From Xanthomonas sp. DAR 80977 (GTDB lineage Bacteria > Pseudomonadota > Gammaproteobacteria > Xanthomonadales > Xanthomonadaceae): a DNA stretch of 64,000 nt. The translations under genes were made by a program, and so were the position numbers. Location of the stretch: positions 1,867,001 through 1,931,000 of the forward strand of contig NZ_CP162487.1 of the NCBI RefSeq assembly GCF_041240605.1. The letters are read 5' to 3'. Positions 1 through 10,812 of this stretch are shown one piece after another; position 1 is the stretch's first letter, and each line of letters opens with the position of its first letter. The notes beneath the pieces are model-generated. The model saw only the letters and a program-made list of their open reading frames with translations, had not been told where the DNA came from and searched no databases.

Positions 1-374
1 TCCACGTCGTTGAGCTGTTGCACATAGGTGGTCAGCGGGATGGTCTGTGCCGTGCGTCCGTTTCGCGCCGGCAGCTTGACCGAGCGGGTGGACGTTGCCG
101 ATTTGCCGGGCGCGGCGACGACGAAATCGACCATGCTGCGTGGCGCCGCACGTTCGATCTCGGCTGCGGTGAAGGCCGGAGAACTGCATGCCTGGACCGG
201 CGCCTTGGGTGCGATCAGTTCGAACGATTCCGGGCCGTAGGTCACAGTGCCGCCGAGTTGGATCGGCTTGGTTGGCTGCGGTGGTGGACGGCCATTGCCC
301 TGGCTGGGTTGTGCATGGGCCGGTACGGCCAGCGTGGCGCACAGCAGGATGGCGAGAAAGACACGAACGGACAT
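1..374 (-). CDS. Exported protein of unknown function, truncated by the window edge
   Basis: The reading frame begins at ATG 374 and runs off the left end after 124 codons without a stop. An AAAGGAG ribosome-binding site lies seven to eight bases upstream of the ATG, which supports this start. The first 21 residues form a typical Sec signal peptide (charged start, hydrophobic core, cleavage after AHA). A short proline-rich stretch follows, then a segment with one cysteine and many alanine, serine and threonine residues. I do not recognise the family. It probably acts in the periplasm or outside the cell. It faces away from the aldo/keto reductase gene, across about 250 bases. Confidence 0.7.
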   Translation of the reverse strand, partial: MSVRVFLAILLCATLAVPAHAQPSQGNGRPPPQPTKPIQLGGTVTYGPESFELIAPKAPVQACSSPAFTAAEIERAAPRSMVDFVVAAPGKSATSTRSVKLPARNGRTAQTIPLTTYVQQLNDV

Positions 375-492
375 GGCGCAACTCCTTTGCGGTGGGTGTC
401 GTATCAGTGACGCGAGTTGCGCTGCAGACCGGACAGGCTCCATGCGCGGGCTGACTCCGGCACCTGGCGCGACGCGTTCGTAGCACTGATGA

Positions 493-1608
<1,116 letters not shown>

Positions 1609-1811
1609 GGCTGGCGTCGGTCGCGCGGCGCTGCGGTGCCGGTGGTGGCGCACGCCGCGAGCGGAGCGCGCTGTGCTGAGTGTCGCCGAGAACCGCGAAC
1701 CGCGAACGGCGAACGATGGGCCGCAGGCCGGAAACGGTCTTCATGCGTCCACGCAGACCCGCTGCAGCGTGCACGCGCGGCGTGCAGCGCGCTGCGCCTG
1801 CGTTCGCGCGC

Positions 1812-2735
1812 TCAGCTGCGCGCGGCAGTCGCCGGGCGATCGGCTTGCCGGTGGCGCAATGCGTCGATCACCACCTTCAACGCGCTCGACGACTGGCGGC
1901 GGCTCGGGTAGTAGGCGTAGTAGCCGTCGAAGGTATCGCACCAGTCGTCCAGCACGCGGCGCAGCCGTCCTGCGGCGAGGTGCTCGAGGACCATCGTTTC
2001 CGGCAGGAACGCCATGCCCGCGCCGGCCAGCGCCGCGCGCAGGATCGGCGCGCTGGCGTTGAAGGTCCATTGCCCGTCCACGCGCACCTTCACGTCGCGG
2101 CCGTCCTTGGCGAAGTCCCATGGCAGCAGCCCGCCGTGGGTGGGCAGGCGCAAGCCGATGCAGTCGTGCTGCGCCAGCTCGGCCGGCGCCTGCGGCGCGG
2201 TGCGGTGCACGAAGTAGTCCGGCACCGCCACCACCGCCATGCGCAGCGGCGGGCTGATCGGCACCGCGATCATGTCCTTGGCGACCTGGTCGCCGAGGCG
2301 GATGCCGATGTCGTAGCGCTGCGCGACGATGTCGGCCAGGCCGTAGTCCACGGTCAGTTCCACCTTCAGGTCCGGATAGGCCGGCAGCACCCGCGCCAGC
2401 TTGGGCCAGACATAGGCGTCGGCCGCGTGGCCGGCGGTGGTGATGCGGATGGTGCCGGCGGGGCGGTCGCGGAATTCGGCGATCGCCGCCAGCTCGGCGT
2501 CGATCTCCTCCAGCCGCGGCGCCAGCGTGTCGAACAGGCGTTCGCCGGCCTCGGTCATCGCCACGCTGCGGGTGGTGCGGGTCAGCAGGCGCACCCCCAG
2601 CCGCGCTTCCAGCCCGCGCACGCTGTGGCTGAGCGCCGACTGCGACAGGCCCAGCTGCGCCGCCGCGCGGGTGAAGCTGGCTTCGCGCGCGACGGTGACG
2701 AAGGCCAGCAGGTCGTTGAGGGTTTCGCGGGCCAT
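1812..2735 (-). CDS. LysR-family transcriptional regulator
   Basis: This 307-residue DNA-binding protein has an N-terminal winged helix-turn-helix (about residues 1-62, with FTRAAAQLGLSQSALSHSVR as the recognition region) and a LysR effector domain. The effector part has the signature GTIRITTAGHAADAYVWPKL. A start at 2765 is possible, but the ATG at 2735 gives the usual LysR N-terminus (MARETLNDLLAFV). It is divergent from the cupin gene at 2919, with about 180 bases between them, the standard place for a LysR-controlled promoter. Regulation of the cupin, and perhaps of the reductase at 625, is inferred. The effector is unknown. Confidence 0.92.
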   Translation of the reverse strand: MARETLNDLLAFVTVAREASFTRAAAQLGLSQSALSHSVRGLEARLGVRLLTRTTRSVAMTEAGERLFDTLAPRLEEIDAELAAIAEFRDRPAGTIRITTAGHAADAYVWPKLARVLPAYPDLKVELTVDYGLADIVAQRYDIGIRLGDQVAKDMIAVPISPPLRMAVVAVPDYFVHRTAPQAPAELAQHDCIGLRLPTHGGLLPWDFAKDGRDVKVRVDGQWTFNASAPILRAALAGAGMAFLPETMVLEHLAAGRLRRVLDDWCDTFDGYYAYYPSRRQSSSALKVVIDALRHRQADRPATAARS

Positions 2736-2918
2736 GGTCGCGGGTGCCGGAGCAGGGCATGCCATTCATGCGCGGCCATCATGGGCGATCGCCTGCGTCG
2801 GCTTCAACGCCGGCACGCGATTGATGAGCGCTGCTTCTGACGGCATGCGTCTGGGCGGCTGGTGCCGCCGGCGTAGCGCGCCTACAGTCGTTGCAGACTT
2901 CCACGCAAGGAGACGCCG

Positions 2919-3389
2919 ATGGACCTGTTCGCCACCGCCATGTCGCTGTCGATGATGGCCGCTGCGGTTCCCGACGCCGAGGCCAGGCCGATCAGGGTCA
3001 GCCGTGCCGGCAGCACCGCGTCGGCTGTGGGGCCGGCGGCCTATTTCACCGGCACGGTGCGCATCGATGCGCCGTTCCAGGGCGAGGCGCCAGCGCGGAT
3101 CGGTGGCGCCACGGTCACTTTCGAACCGGGCGCGCGCACTGCCTGGCACACCCATCCGCTGGGCCAGACCCTGATCGTCACCGCCGGCGTCGGCCGCGTG
3201 CAGGAATGGGGCAAGCCGGCGCAGGAGATCCGCCCCGGCGACATCGTGTGGATCCCGCCGGGGGTCAAGCACTGGCACGGCGCCAGCGCGCAGGTGGCGA
3301 TGACCCACATCGCCATCGCCGAAGCGGTGGACGGCTCGCCGGTGACCTGGCTGGAGCCTGTGTCGGAGAGCCAGTACCGCGGGGAGTGA
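2919..3389 (+). CDS. Cupin protein of the (R)-hydroxynitrile-lyase-like family
   Basis: This 156-residue single-domain cupin has the manganese-binding pattern of bacterial cupin hydroxynitrile lyases: H77 and H79 in WHTHPLGQ, Q83 in the same motif, and H118 in KHWHG. A second cupin motif, [16 protein letters not shown], follows. AAGGAG lies seven bases before the ATG. The N-terminal 20 residues are mildly hydrophobic and look like a weak signal peptide, which is unusual for this family; a cytoplasmic location is equally possible. Many relatives have no proven lyase activity and may handle other carbonyl compounds. The divergent LysR gene probably controls it. Confidence 0.88.
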   Translation: MDLFATAMSLSMMAAAVPDAEARPIRVSRAGSTASAVGPAAYFTGTVRIDAPFQGEAPARIGGATVTFEPGARTAWHTHPLGQTLIVTAGVGRVQEWGKPAQEIRPGDIVWIPPGVKHWHGASAQVAMTHIAIAEAVDGSPVTWLEPVSESQYRGE

Positions 3390-3433
3390 GTGGTGCAGTT
3401 GCGGGGGAGAGGGTGTGCGATTGCGATCGACCT

Positions 3434-3499
3434 GTAGGAGCGGCTTCAGCCGCGACAGGTATTGCCGATGGAGCCTGTCGCGGCTGAAGCCGCTCCTAC
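3434..3499. repeat. REP-like palindrome, copy 1
   Basis: A 66-base imperfect palindrome begins GTAGGAGCGGCTTCAGCCGC and ends with its reverse complement. The arms are 26 bases, separated by a short non-conserved loop. Five related copies occur in this window (16893, 21289, 32646, 38881, 39041). It lies between the cupin and the convergent TetR gene, where the hairpin could also protect or end transcripts. Confidence 0.92.
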
Positions 3500-3527
3500 C
3501 CGTGCACCTCTGGCTGCGAATTCCCAG

Positions 3528-4130
3528 CTAAGCCCCATAGCCCCCGAAGAACACCTGCAGCGCGCGGCGCGTCGCCTCGCGCAGGTAGCCCGGCGAAGGG
3601 TTCTTCAGTGCGCCGAACAGGCACGGCATCAGCGTTTCCGCTTCGAGCAGCCCGGCCAGGTGGCGGGCGGCGATGGTCGGGTCGGCGCGGCGCAGGCGGC
3701 CCAGGTCCATCTGCGTCTGCAGGAACACGCCCAGGCGGTGCATGCCGTGGTCCGGGCCGCTCTCGAAGAACAGCAGGCCGATGTCCGAGCGGCCGGACAC
3801 GCCGATGATGGTCTGCCACACCTGCACCGACTGCGCCGAGCACAGGAACGCCAGGGTGTCCTCGCCCATGCGCTGCAACGCGGTCGGCAGATCGTCCGTG
3901 GACTGGGTCAGCGCGGCCAGGATCGGATCCATGAACTGGATCGCCACGCTGTGCGCCACCGCCACGAACAGCTCCTCCTTGGACGGGAAATAGCCGTACA
4001 GGGTGCGTTTGGAGCTGCCGGCGCGGGTGGCGATCTGGGTCATCGAGGCGCCCTCGAAGCCGGCCTCCAGGAACACCTCGGCGGCCGCCTCGACGATCGC
4101 CTCGCGTTTGGCTTCGGTCCTGACGCGCAT
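3528..4130 (-). CDS. TetR-family repressor, divergent from the RND efflux operon
   Basis: This 200-residue TetR-type regulator has its helix-turn-helix at about residues 28-47 (ASMTQIATRAGSSKRTLYGYF), followed by the usual linker KEELF. The frame extends upstream to 4256, but ATG 4130 (MRVRTEAKREAIVEAAAEVF) gives the standard family length. Its promoter region is shared with the adaptor gene at 4271. The arrangement is the same as smeT-smeDEF in Stenotrophomonas and acrR-acrAB in enterobacteria, so local repression of the pump is the natural inference. The ligand pocket in the C-terminal half is not conserved enough for prediction. Confidence 0.92.
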   Translation of the reverse strand: MRVRTEAKREAIVEAAAEVFLEAGFEGASMTQIATRAGSSKRTLYGYFPSKEELFVAVAHSVAIQFMDPILAALTQSTDDLPTALQRMGEDTLAFLCSAQSVQVWQTIIGVSGRSDIGLLFFESGPDHGMHRLGVFLQTQMDLGRLRRADPTIAARHLAGLLEAETLMPCLFGALKNPSPGYLREATRRALQVFFGGYGA

Positions 4131-4156
4131 CGCTCTGCCGTGGGCAAGGGCGCTTA

Positions 4157-4225
4157 AGTATACCGGGAGGGCAGAAATGATTGACGACGCCAGATCGCAG
4201 GAATAGTATACCGAACCGTACCGTT
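4157..4225. promoter_or_regulatory. Candidate TetR operator region between repressor and efflux operon
   Basis: The 140-base gap between the two start codons is clearly richer in A+T than its surroundings. It holds a direct repeat of AGTATACCG (4157-4165 and 4205-4213), each copy containing the palindrome GTATAC. Directly after the second copy comes the imperfect palindrome AACCGTACCGTT (4214-4225). These are the best candidates for the divergent promoters and the operator of the TetR protein encoded at 3528. No binding data support this. Confidence 0.45.
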
Positions 4226-4270
4226 TACCTTTCCTCCCGCCTGCCTGCGTTCCCATCCGGAGATCCTCCC

Positions 4271-5485
4271 GTGCGCCCTGTCCTGTCCTCTCGTCTACCG
4301 CTGGCCCTGGCCGTGGCGGCCACCCTGCTGCTGAGCGCGTGCGGTTCGCCCCCGGGCGGCCCGCCGCCGCAGGAGGGCACGCCGGAGATGGGCGTGCTCA
4401 CCGTCGCCACCCGGCCGGTCGCGCTGACCACCGAACTGCCCGGGCGCACGCTGCCGTACCTGATCGCCGACGTGCGGCCGCAGGTGAACGGCATCATCCA
4501 GGCGCGCAAGTTCCGCGAAGGCGGCGAGGTCAAGGCCGGCGAGACGCTGTACCAGATCGATCCGGCCACCTATCGCGCCACCTACGACAGCTACGTGGCC
4601 GCGCTGGGCAAGGCCCAGGCCACGCTGCGCACCGCGCGGCTGAAGGCCGAGCGCTACCGCGAACTGGTCAAGGTCTCGGCGATCAGCAAGCAGGACAACG
4701 ACGATGCCGACGCCGCGCTGGGCCAGGCCGAGGCCGACGTCGCCGCGGCCAAGGCCAACGTGGAGAGCGCGCGCATCAACCTGGCCTATGCGCGGGTGGA
4801 TGCGCCGATTTCCGGGCGCATCGGCAAGTCCAGCGTGACCGCCGGCGCGCTCGTCACCGCCAGCCAGTCCACGGCGCTGGCCACGATCCAGCAGCTGGAC
4901 CCGATCTACGTCGACGTCACCCAGCCCAGCGCCTCGCTGCTGCGGCTCAAGCAGGCGCTGGCCAGCGGCGAGCTGGAAAAGGCCGACGCCACCGCGGCCA
5001 AGGTGTCGCTGCTGCTGGAGGACGGCAGCCCGTATCCGTTGCAGGGACGGCTGGAGTTCTCCGACGTCACCGTCGACCAGAACACCGGCTCCATCACCGT
5101 GCGCGCGGTGTTCCCCAATCCCAACGCTGACCTGTTGCCCGGCATGTACGTGCGCGCGGTGCTGCAGGAGGGGACCAAGGACCAGGCGATCCTGGTGCCG
5201 CAGCAGGCGGTGTCGCGCAACGGCGCGGGCAAGCCGACCGCGTACGTGGTCGGCGCCGACCACAAGCTGCAGCTGCGGGTGCTGGAGACCGATCGCACGG
5301 TCGGCGACCAGTGGCTGGTGCGCAGCGGGCTCAAGCCCGGCGAGCAGCTGGTGGTCGACGGCCTGTCGCGGGCGCAGCCCGGGGCGACGGTCAAGACCGT
5401 GCCGTGGCAGCCCAAGGCCGCGAACGCGGCGCCCGCGGCTGCCGCGCCCGCTGCCGCCGCGGCCACGCCGCGCGCGGCGAACTGA
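4271..5485 (+). CDS. acrA: RND efflux periplasmic adaptor lipoprotein (AcrA/SmeD type)
   Basis: This 404-residue membrane fusion protein links the inner-membrane pump to the outer-membrane channel. GTG 4271, with GGAG upstream, gives a lipoprotein signal with lipobox LSAC and acylated C24. Around residues 60-90 is the lipoyl half-motif ([23 protein letters not shown]). An alpha-helical hairpin ([22 protein letters not shown]) and the second lipoyl half with the beta-barrel follow. The last 30 residues are almost all Ala and Pro. The pump gene starts 15 bases after the stop. Symbol by analogy with AcrA; the exact orthologue within Xanthomonas (smeD, mexA) cannot be decided here. Confidence 0.93.
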   Translation: MRPVLSSRLPLALAVAATLLLSACGSPPGGPPPQEGTPEMGVLTVATRPVALTTELPGRTLPYLIADVRPQVNGIIQARKFREGGEVKAGETLYQIDPATYRATYDSYVAALGKAQATLRTARLKAERYRELVKVSAISKQDNDDADAALGQAEADVAAAKANVESARINLAYARVDAPISGRIGKSSVTAGALVTASQSTALATIQQLDPIYVDVTQPSASLLRLKQALASGELEKADATAAKVSLLLEDGSPYPLQGRLEFSDVTVDQNTGSITVRAVFPNPNADLLPGMYVRAVLQEGTKDQAILVPQQAVSRNGAGKPTAYVVGADHKLQLRVLETDRTVGDQWLVRSGLKPGEQLVVDGLSRAQPGATVKTVPWQPKAANAAPAAAAPAAAAATPRAAN

Positions 5486-5499
5486 GGGCGTCCACCGTC

Positions 5500-8400
5500 A
5501 TGGCACGCTTCTTCATCGATCGCCCGATCTTCGCCTGGGTGCTGGCCATCATCGTGATGCTGGCCGGCATCCTCTCCGTCGTCACCCTGCCCATCGCGCA
5601 ATACCCGAGCATCGCCCCGCCGGCCGTGGCGATCACCGCCAACTACCCCGGCGCCTCGGCCAAGACCCTCGAGGACACCGTCACCCAGGTCATCGAGCAG
5701 AAGATGAAGGGCCTGGACCACCTGAGCTACATGGCCTCCACCAGCGAGTCCAGTGGCCAGGTCACCATCACCCTGACCTTCGACAACGGCACCGATCCGG
5801 ACACCGCGCAGGTGCAGGTGCAGAACAAGCTGTCGCTGGCCACGCCGCTGCTGCCGCAAGAAGTGCAGCAGCAGGGCGTGACCGTGACCAAGTCGGCGAC
5901 CAACTTCCTCAACGTGCTGGCCTTCACCTCCGAAGACGGCAGCATGAGCGACTCGGACCTGTCCGACTACGTGGCCGCCAACGTGCAGGAAGCGATCAGC
6001 CGCGTCGAAGGCGTCGGCGACACCACCCTGTTCGGCTCGCAGTACGCGATGCGGATCTGGCTGGACCCGAACAAGCTGAGCAATTTCAGCCTGACCCCGC
6101 TGGATGTGAAGACCGCGATCCAGGCGCAGAACGCGCAGGTCTCGGCAGGCCAGCTCGGCGCCTTGCCGGCCGCCGCCAACCAGCAGCTCAACGCCACCAT
6201 CACCGCGCAGACGCGGCTGAAGACCGCCGCCGAGTTCGAGGACATCCTGCTGCGCACGCAGTCCGACGGCTCGCAGGTGCGCCTGCGCGACGTGGCCCGG
6301 ATCGAGCTGGGCAGCGAGAGCTACAACACCGTCGGCCGCTACAACGGCAAGCCCGCCGCCGGCCTGGCGATCAAGCTCGCCACCGGCGCCAACGCGCTGG
6401 ACACGGTCAAGGCGATCGACGCCAGCATGGCCGAGCAGGAGAAGTTCTTCCCGCCCGGCATGAAGGTGCAGAAGCCGTACGACACCACGCCGTTCGTGCG
6501 CATCTCGATCGAAGAGGTGGTGCGCACCCTGATCGAGGCGGTGGTGCTGGTGTTCCTGGTGATGTACCTGTTCCTGCAGAACTTCCGCGCCACGCTGATC
6601 CCGACCATCGCCGTGCCGGTGGTGCTGCTGGGCACCTTCGGCGTGCTGGCCGTGTTCGGCTTCACCATCAACACGCTGACCCTGTTCGCGATGGTGCTGG
6701 CGATCGGCCTGCTGGTGGACGACGCCATCGTGGTGGTGGAGAACGTCGAGCGAGTGATGAACGAGGAACAGCTGCCGCCCAAGGAGGCCACGCGCAAGTC
6801 GATGGGGCAGATCACCGGCGCGCTGGTCGGCGTGGCCCTGGTGCTGGCCGCGGTGTTCGTGCCGATGGCGTTCTTCGGCGGTTCCACCGGGGTGATCTAC
6901 CGGCAGTTCTCGATCACCATCGTCGCGGCGATGACGCTGTCGGTGCTGGTGGCGATGGTGCTGACCCCGGCGCTGTGCGCCACCTTGCTCAAGCCGGCCA
7001 AGCAGCACGGCATGGCCACCACCGGTTTCTTCGGCTGGTTCAACCGCGTGTTCGACCGCGGCAACGGCCGCTACCAGGGCATCGTGCGGCACATGCTGGG
7101 CAAGGGCTGGCGCTACATGATCGCCTATGCGGTGCTGCTGGCGCTGGTGGTGGTCGGCTTCATGAAGCTGCCGGTCGGGTTCCTGCCCGACGAGGACCAG
7201 GGCACGCTGTTCGCCCTGGTGCAGTTGCCGCCGGGCGCCACCGCGGCGCGCACCGACGCGGTGATCCGCCAGGTCGAGCAGCATTTCCTGGTCGAGCAGA
7301 AGGATTCGGTCGCCGGCATCTTCGCCGTGTCCGGCTTCAGCTTCGCCGGCAGCGGGCAGAACGTGGGCTTCGCCTTCGTCAAGCTGCGGCCGTGGGACGA
7401 ACGCACCGGCAAGGGCCAGAGCGTGACCGAGGTGGCGGCCAAGGCCGGCAAGTTCTTCGCCGGCATCCGCGACGCCAAGGTGTTCGCGTTCGCGCCGCCG
7501 GCGGTGTCGGAACTGGGCAACGCCACCGGCTTCGACCTGATGCTGCAGGACCGCGCCAACCTCGGCCACGCCGCGCTGATGCAGGCGCGCAACCAGTTGC
7601 TGGCCGAGCTGTCGCAGGACAAGCGGCTGGTCGCGGTGCGCCCGAACGGGCAGGAGGACACGCCCGAGTTCAAGCTGGACATCGATCCGCACAAGGCGGA
7701 GACGCTGGGCCTGTCGATCTCCGACATCAACAGCACGTTCTCCAGCGCCTGGGGCAGCACCTACGTCAACGACTTCATCGACAAGGGCCGGGTCAAGAAG
7801 GTGATGCTGCAGGCCGATGCGCCGTACCGCATGCTGCCGGAGGACATCGACCGCTGGTACGTGCGCAACAGCGCCGGCACCATGGTCGCGTTCAATTCCT
7901 TCGCCAACGCCAGCTGGAGCATGGGTTCGCCGCGGCTGGAGCGCTACAACAGCGTGCCGTCGGTGGAGATCCTGGGCATGGCGATGCCGGGCGCGGCGTC
8001 CAGCGGCGAAGCCCTGGCCATCGTCGAGGCCGCGGCGGCCAAGCTGCCGCCGGGCATCGGCTACGAGTGGACCGGCCTGTCGCGGCAGGAGAAGGCGTCC
8101 AGCGGCCAGACCGGCCTGCTGTACGGCCTGTCGATCCTGATCGTGTTCCTGTGCCTGGCCGCGCTGTACGAAAGCTGGGCGATCCCGTTCGCGGTGATCC
8201 TGGTGGTGCCGCTGGGCGTGCTCGGCGCGCTGCTCGGCGCGGTGCTGACCTGGAAGATGAACGACGTGTACTTCCAGGTGGGCCTGCTGACCACGATCGG
8301 CCTGGCGTCGAAGAACGCGATCCTGATCGTGGAATTCGCCCGCGAACTGCACGAGAGCGGCAAGAGCCTGGTGGAGTCGGCGCTGGAAGCGGCGCGGATG

Positions 8401-8649
8401 CGCCTGCGGCCGATCCTGATGACCTCGCTGGCGTTCATCCTCGGCGTGGTGCCGCTGGTCTTGGGCAGCGGCGCCGGCGCCGGCGCGCAGCATGCGCTGG
8501 GCACCGCGGTGATCGGCGGCATGCTGTCGGGCACGGTCCTGGCGATCTTCTTCGTGCCGCTGTTCTTCGTGCTGGTGTGCGGCCTGTTCAAGCGCCGCGC
8601 CGGCACGCCCGACGACCCGTCCGCCGCGCGCGTCGCGGAAGGAGCCTGA
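5500..8649 (+). CDS. acrB: RND multidrug efflux pump, HAE1 family (AcrB/SmeE type)
   Basis: This 1049-residue inner-membrane proton/drug antiporter has the length of AcrB and aligns with it closely. The chosen start ([17 protein letters not shown]) is the universal HAE1 N-terminus, whereas the frame upstream is only alanine/arginine noise overlapping the adaptor gene. Proton-relay aspartates fall at D407 and D408 ([14 protein letters not shown]), the same numbers as in AcrB, and the relay lysine is K938 ([11 protein letters not shown]). Twelve membrane spans with two large periplasmic loops are expected. It is the middle gene of the adaptor-pump-channel operon. HAE1 members export antibiotics, dyes and plant phenolics. 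Confidence 0.96.
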   Translation: MARFFIDRPIFAWVLAIIVMLAGILSVVTLPIAQYPSIAPPAVAITANYPGASAKTLEDTVTQVIEQKMKGLDHLSYMASTSESSGQVTITLTFDNGTDPDTAQVQVQNKLSLATPLLPQEVQQQGVTVTKSATNFLNVLAFTSEDGSMSDSDLSDYVAANVQEAISRVEGVGDTTLFGSQYAMRIWLDPNKLSNFSLTPLDVKTAIQAQNAQVSAGQLGALPAAANQQLNATITAQTRLKTAAEFEDILLRTQSDGSQVRLRDVARIELGSESYNTVGRYNGKPAAGLAIKLATGANALDTVKAIDASMAEQEKFFPPGMKVQKPYDTTPFVRISIEEVVRTLIEAVVLVFLVMYLFLQNFRATLIPTIAVPVVLLGTFGVLAVFGFTINTLTLFAMVLAIGLLVDDAIVVVENVERVMNEEQLPPKEATRKSMGQITGALVGVALVLAAVFVPMAFFGGSTGVIYRQFSITIVAAMTLSVLVAMVLTPALCATLLKPAKQHGMATTGFFGWFNRVFDRGNGRYQGIVRHMLGKGWRYMIAYAVLLALVVVGFMKLPVGFLPDEDQGTLFALVQLPPGATAARTDAVIRQVEQHFLVEQKDSVAGIFAVSGFSFAGSGQNVGFAFVKLRPWDERTGKGQSVTEVAAKAGKFFAGIRDAKVFAFAPPAVSELGNATGFDLMLQDRANLGHAALMQARNQLLAELSQDKRLVAVRPNGQEDTPEFKLDIDPHKAETLGLSISDINSTFSSAWGSTYVNDFIDKGRVKKVMLQADAPYRMLPEDIDRWYVRNSAGTMVAFNSFANASWSMGSPRLERYNSVPSVEILGMAMPGAASSGEALAIVEAAAAKLPPGIGYEWTGLSRQEKASSGQTGLLYGLSILIVFLCLAALYESWAIPFAVILVVPLGVLGALLGAVLTWKMNDVYFQVGLLTTIGLASKNAILIVEFARELHESGKSLVESALEAARMRLRPILMTSLAFILGVVPLVLGSGAGAGAQHALGTAVIGGMLSGTVLAIFFVPLFFVLVCGLFKRRAGTPDDPSAARVAEGA

Positions 8650-8650
8650 C

Positions 8651-10114
8651 ATGTCCCGTTCCCTGTCTTCCGCACTGGCGCTGGCGGTGTCCGCCGCGCT
8701 CGCCGGCTGCAGCCTGATGCCGGCCTACGAACGCCCGGCGGCGCCGGTGCCGGCGCAGTTCGACGGCGCCGCGCCGGCCGATGCGCAGGCCGGCAGCGTG
8801 CCCGTCGCCGACATCGGCTGGCGCGCGGTGTTCACCGATCCCAAGCTGCAGCAGGTGATCGAGCTGGCGCTGGACAACAACCGCGACCTGCGCGTGGCCG
8901 CGCTCAATATCGACCAGGCCTGGGCGCAGTACCGGGTGCAGCGCGCCGACCTGGCGCCGGGCGTGGACCTGGGCGGCAGCGGCAGCGGCTCGCGCACCCC
9001 GGGCGACCTGTCCGGCACCGGGCAACCGCTGGTGGCGCACAGCTACAGCGCCACGCTCGGCATCAGCGCCTACGAGCTGGACCTGTTCGGCCGCGTGCGC
9101 AGCCTCAAGGAACAGGCGCTGCAGCAGTTCCTGTCCACCACCGAGGCGCAGCGCAGCACCCACATCAGCCTGGTCGCGCAGGTGGCCACCGCCTACCTGA
9201 CCCTGGCCGCCGACCAGGACCTGCTGCGCCTGGCGCAGGACACGCTGACCAGCCAGGGCGAGAGCTATCGGCTGCAGCAGCGCAGTTTCGAACTCGGTGC
9301 GGCCTCGGCGCTGACCTTGCGGCAGGCGCAGACCACGGTGGAAAGCGCGCGGGTGGACGTGGAGCGCTACACCGCGCAGGTGGCGCAGGACCGCAATGCG
9401 CTGCGCCTGCTGGCCGGCACCGAGGTGCCGGGCGAACTGCTGCCGACCGCGCTGCCGGACAGCGCCAGCGCCGACGCCAACGTGTTGGCCGGCATTCCGG
9501 CCGGGTTGCCGTCGGAACTGCTGCAACGGCGCCCGGACATCCTGGAGGCCGAGCGCACCCTGCAGGCGGCGAACGCCAACATCGGCGCCGCGCGCGCCGC
9601 GTTCTATCCGAGCATCAGCCTCACCGCGTCGGCGGGCAGCGCCAGCGCCGGCCTGTCCGGCCTGTTCAAGGGCGGCTCCGGCAGCTGGAGCTTCGCGCCC
9701 AGCATCTCGCTGCCGATCTTCGACGGCGGCCGCAACCGCGCCAACCTCGACGTGGCCAAGGTGCAGCGCGACATCGACGTGGCCAACTACGAGAAGGCGA
9801 TCCAGACCGCGTTCCGCGAGGTCTCCGATGCGCTGGCCGAGCGCAACACGCTGGGCCGCCAGCTGCAGGCGCAACAGGCGCTGGTGGACGCGTCCGCCGA
9901 CAGCTACCGGCTGTCGCAGGCGCGCTTCGAGCGCGGCGTGGACAGCTACCTCGGCGCGCTGGACGCGCAGCGCACGCTGTACAGCGCCGAGCAGACCCTG
10001 ATCAACACGCGGCTGTCGCGCTTCACCAACCTGGTGACCTTCTACAAGGCGCTGGGCGGCGGCTGGGTGGAGATGGCCACGTCCGCGGATGCGACGGCAT
10101 CGGTGGACCGCTAG
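8651..10114 (+). CDS. RND outer membrane factor lipoprotein (OprM/SmeF type)
   Basis: This 487-residue TolC-family channel completes the efflux operon. The ATG follows the pump stop by one base, and AAGGAGC overlaps the end of the pump gene, so translation is probably coupled. The signal ends with lipobox LAGC, acylated at C20. Two OEP repeats are present. Motifs typical of OprM-type channels are visible, such as [17 protein letters not shown] in the first half, [28 protein letters not shown], and SARFERG-like [23 protein letters not shown] in the second. It forms the trimeric tunnel through periplasm and outer membrane. Confidence 0.95.
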   Translation: MSRSLSSALALAVSAALAGCSLMPAYERPAAPVPAQFDGAAPADAQAGSVPVADIGWRAVFTDPKLQQVIELALDNNRDLRVAALNIDQAWAQYRVQRADLAPGVDLGGSGSGSRTPGDLSGTGQPLVAHSYSATLGISAYELDLFGRVRSLKEQALQQFLSTTEAQRSTHISLVAQVATAYLTLAADQDLLRLAQDTLTSQGESYRLQQRSFELGAASALTLRQAQTTVESARVDVERYTAQVAQDRNALRLLAGTEVPGELLPTALPDSASADANVLAGIPAGLPSELLQRRPDILEAERTLQAANANIGAARAAFYPSISLTASAGSASAGLSGLFKGGSGSWSFAPSISLPIFDGGRNRANLDVAKVQRDIDVANYEKAIQTAFREVSDALAERNTLGRQLQAQQALVDASADSYRLSQARFERGVDSYLGALDAQRTLYSAEQTLINTRLSRFTNLVTFYKALGGGWVEMATSADATASVDR

Positions 10115-10116
10115 CG

Positions 10117-10812
10117 ATGCCGCCGCAGACGGCCGTGCCCGCGCGGGCGCGGCGGCGCGCCCACGGCGCCGCGCGCGAGAAGCGCGCCGCGATCCTGCAC
10201 GCGGCGCGGCAACTGTTTTCCCGCAACGGCTTCGACAACACCAACATGGACGCCATCGCCGCCTGCGCGGACGTATCCAAGGCCACCGTCTATGCGCATT
10301 TCGCCAACAAGGACGCGTTGTTCCGTGCCACCGTGGACGCGATGGTGGGCGAGATGCCGGACCGCTGGGATGCGCTGCTCGCCAGCGGCGGGCCGCTGCA
10401 GCTGCGGCTGACCGCGGTGGCGCACGACCTCATGCAGATGACGGCCGCGCCGATGCTGCAGGCGATCCATCGCATGCTCGCGCTGTCCACGCAGTTGTCG
10501 CTGCAGCGTGCCGATACGTATTGGGACCTGTGTTTCGAGCGCTACGATCGCGCCATGCAGCGATTCCTGCGCGCCGAGATCCGGCAGGGCAGCCTGGCGA
10601 TCGCCGACGTGGCGCAGGCGTCCGCGCAGTTCTTCGGCTTGATCGCCAGCGCGTCGGTGTTGCGCGGCTTGCTGACCGGCGCGCCGTTCGTGCCGCAGCG
10701 GCCGGGCGCGGAGTGCGTGGAAAGCGCGGTCGCGCTGTTCGTGCGCGGCTATCGCGCGGAGGCGAACCCGGCGCCGGCACCGCGCAGGCGCATTGCCGCC
10801 GGCAGGGCTTAG
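10117..10812 (+). CDS. TetR-family regulator closing the efflux operon
   Basis: This 231-residue protein has an Arg/Ala-rich leader of about 20 residues and then a TetR helix-turn-helix (FSRNGFDNTNMDAIAACADVSKATVYAHF, about residues 36-64). Its C-terminal domain resembles the AefR-type group. The ATG is two bases after the stop of the channel gene, so it is almost certainly co-transcribed with the pump. Its stop codon overlaps that of the convergent MFS gene in the four bases TTAG (10809-10812). It may form a second feedback layer on the pump, or control other genes. No operator was identified for it. Confidence 0.9.
   Translation: MPPQTAVPARARRRAHGAAREKRAAILHAARQLFSRNGFDNTNMDAIAACADVSKATVYAHFANKDALFRATVDAMVGEMPDRWDALLASGGPLQLRLTAVAHDLMQMTAAPMLQAIHRMLALSTQLSLQRADTYWDLCFERYDRAMQRFLRAEIRQGSLAIADVAQASAQFFGLIASASVLRGLLTGAPFVPQRPGAECVESAVALFVRGYRAEANPAPAPRRRIAAGRA

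Noticed and set aside
4906..8652. 1248-residue open frame antisense to the efflux pump
   Set aside because: Composition is dominated by Arg, His, Gln and Gly from GC-rich antisense codons; no family sequence, and the + strand codes for a complete RND pump.
10117..10812. Second TetR gene as part of a separate operon
   Set aside because: The start is two bases after the channel gene stop, leaving no room for a separate promoter other than one inside the channel gene.
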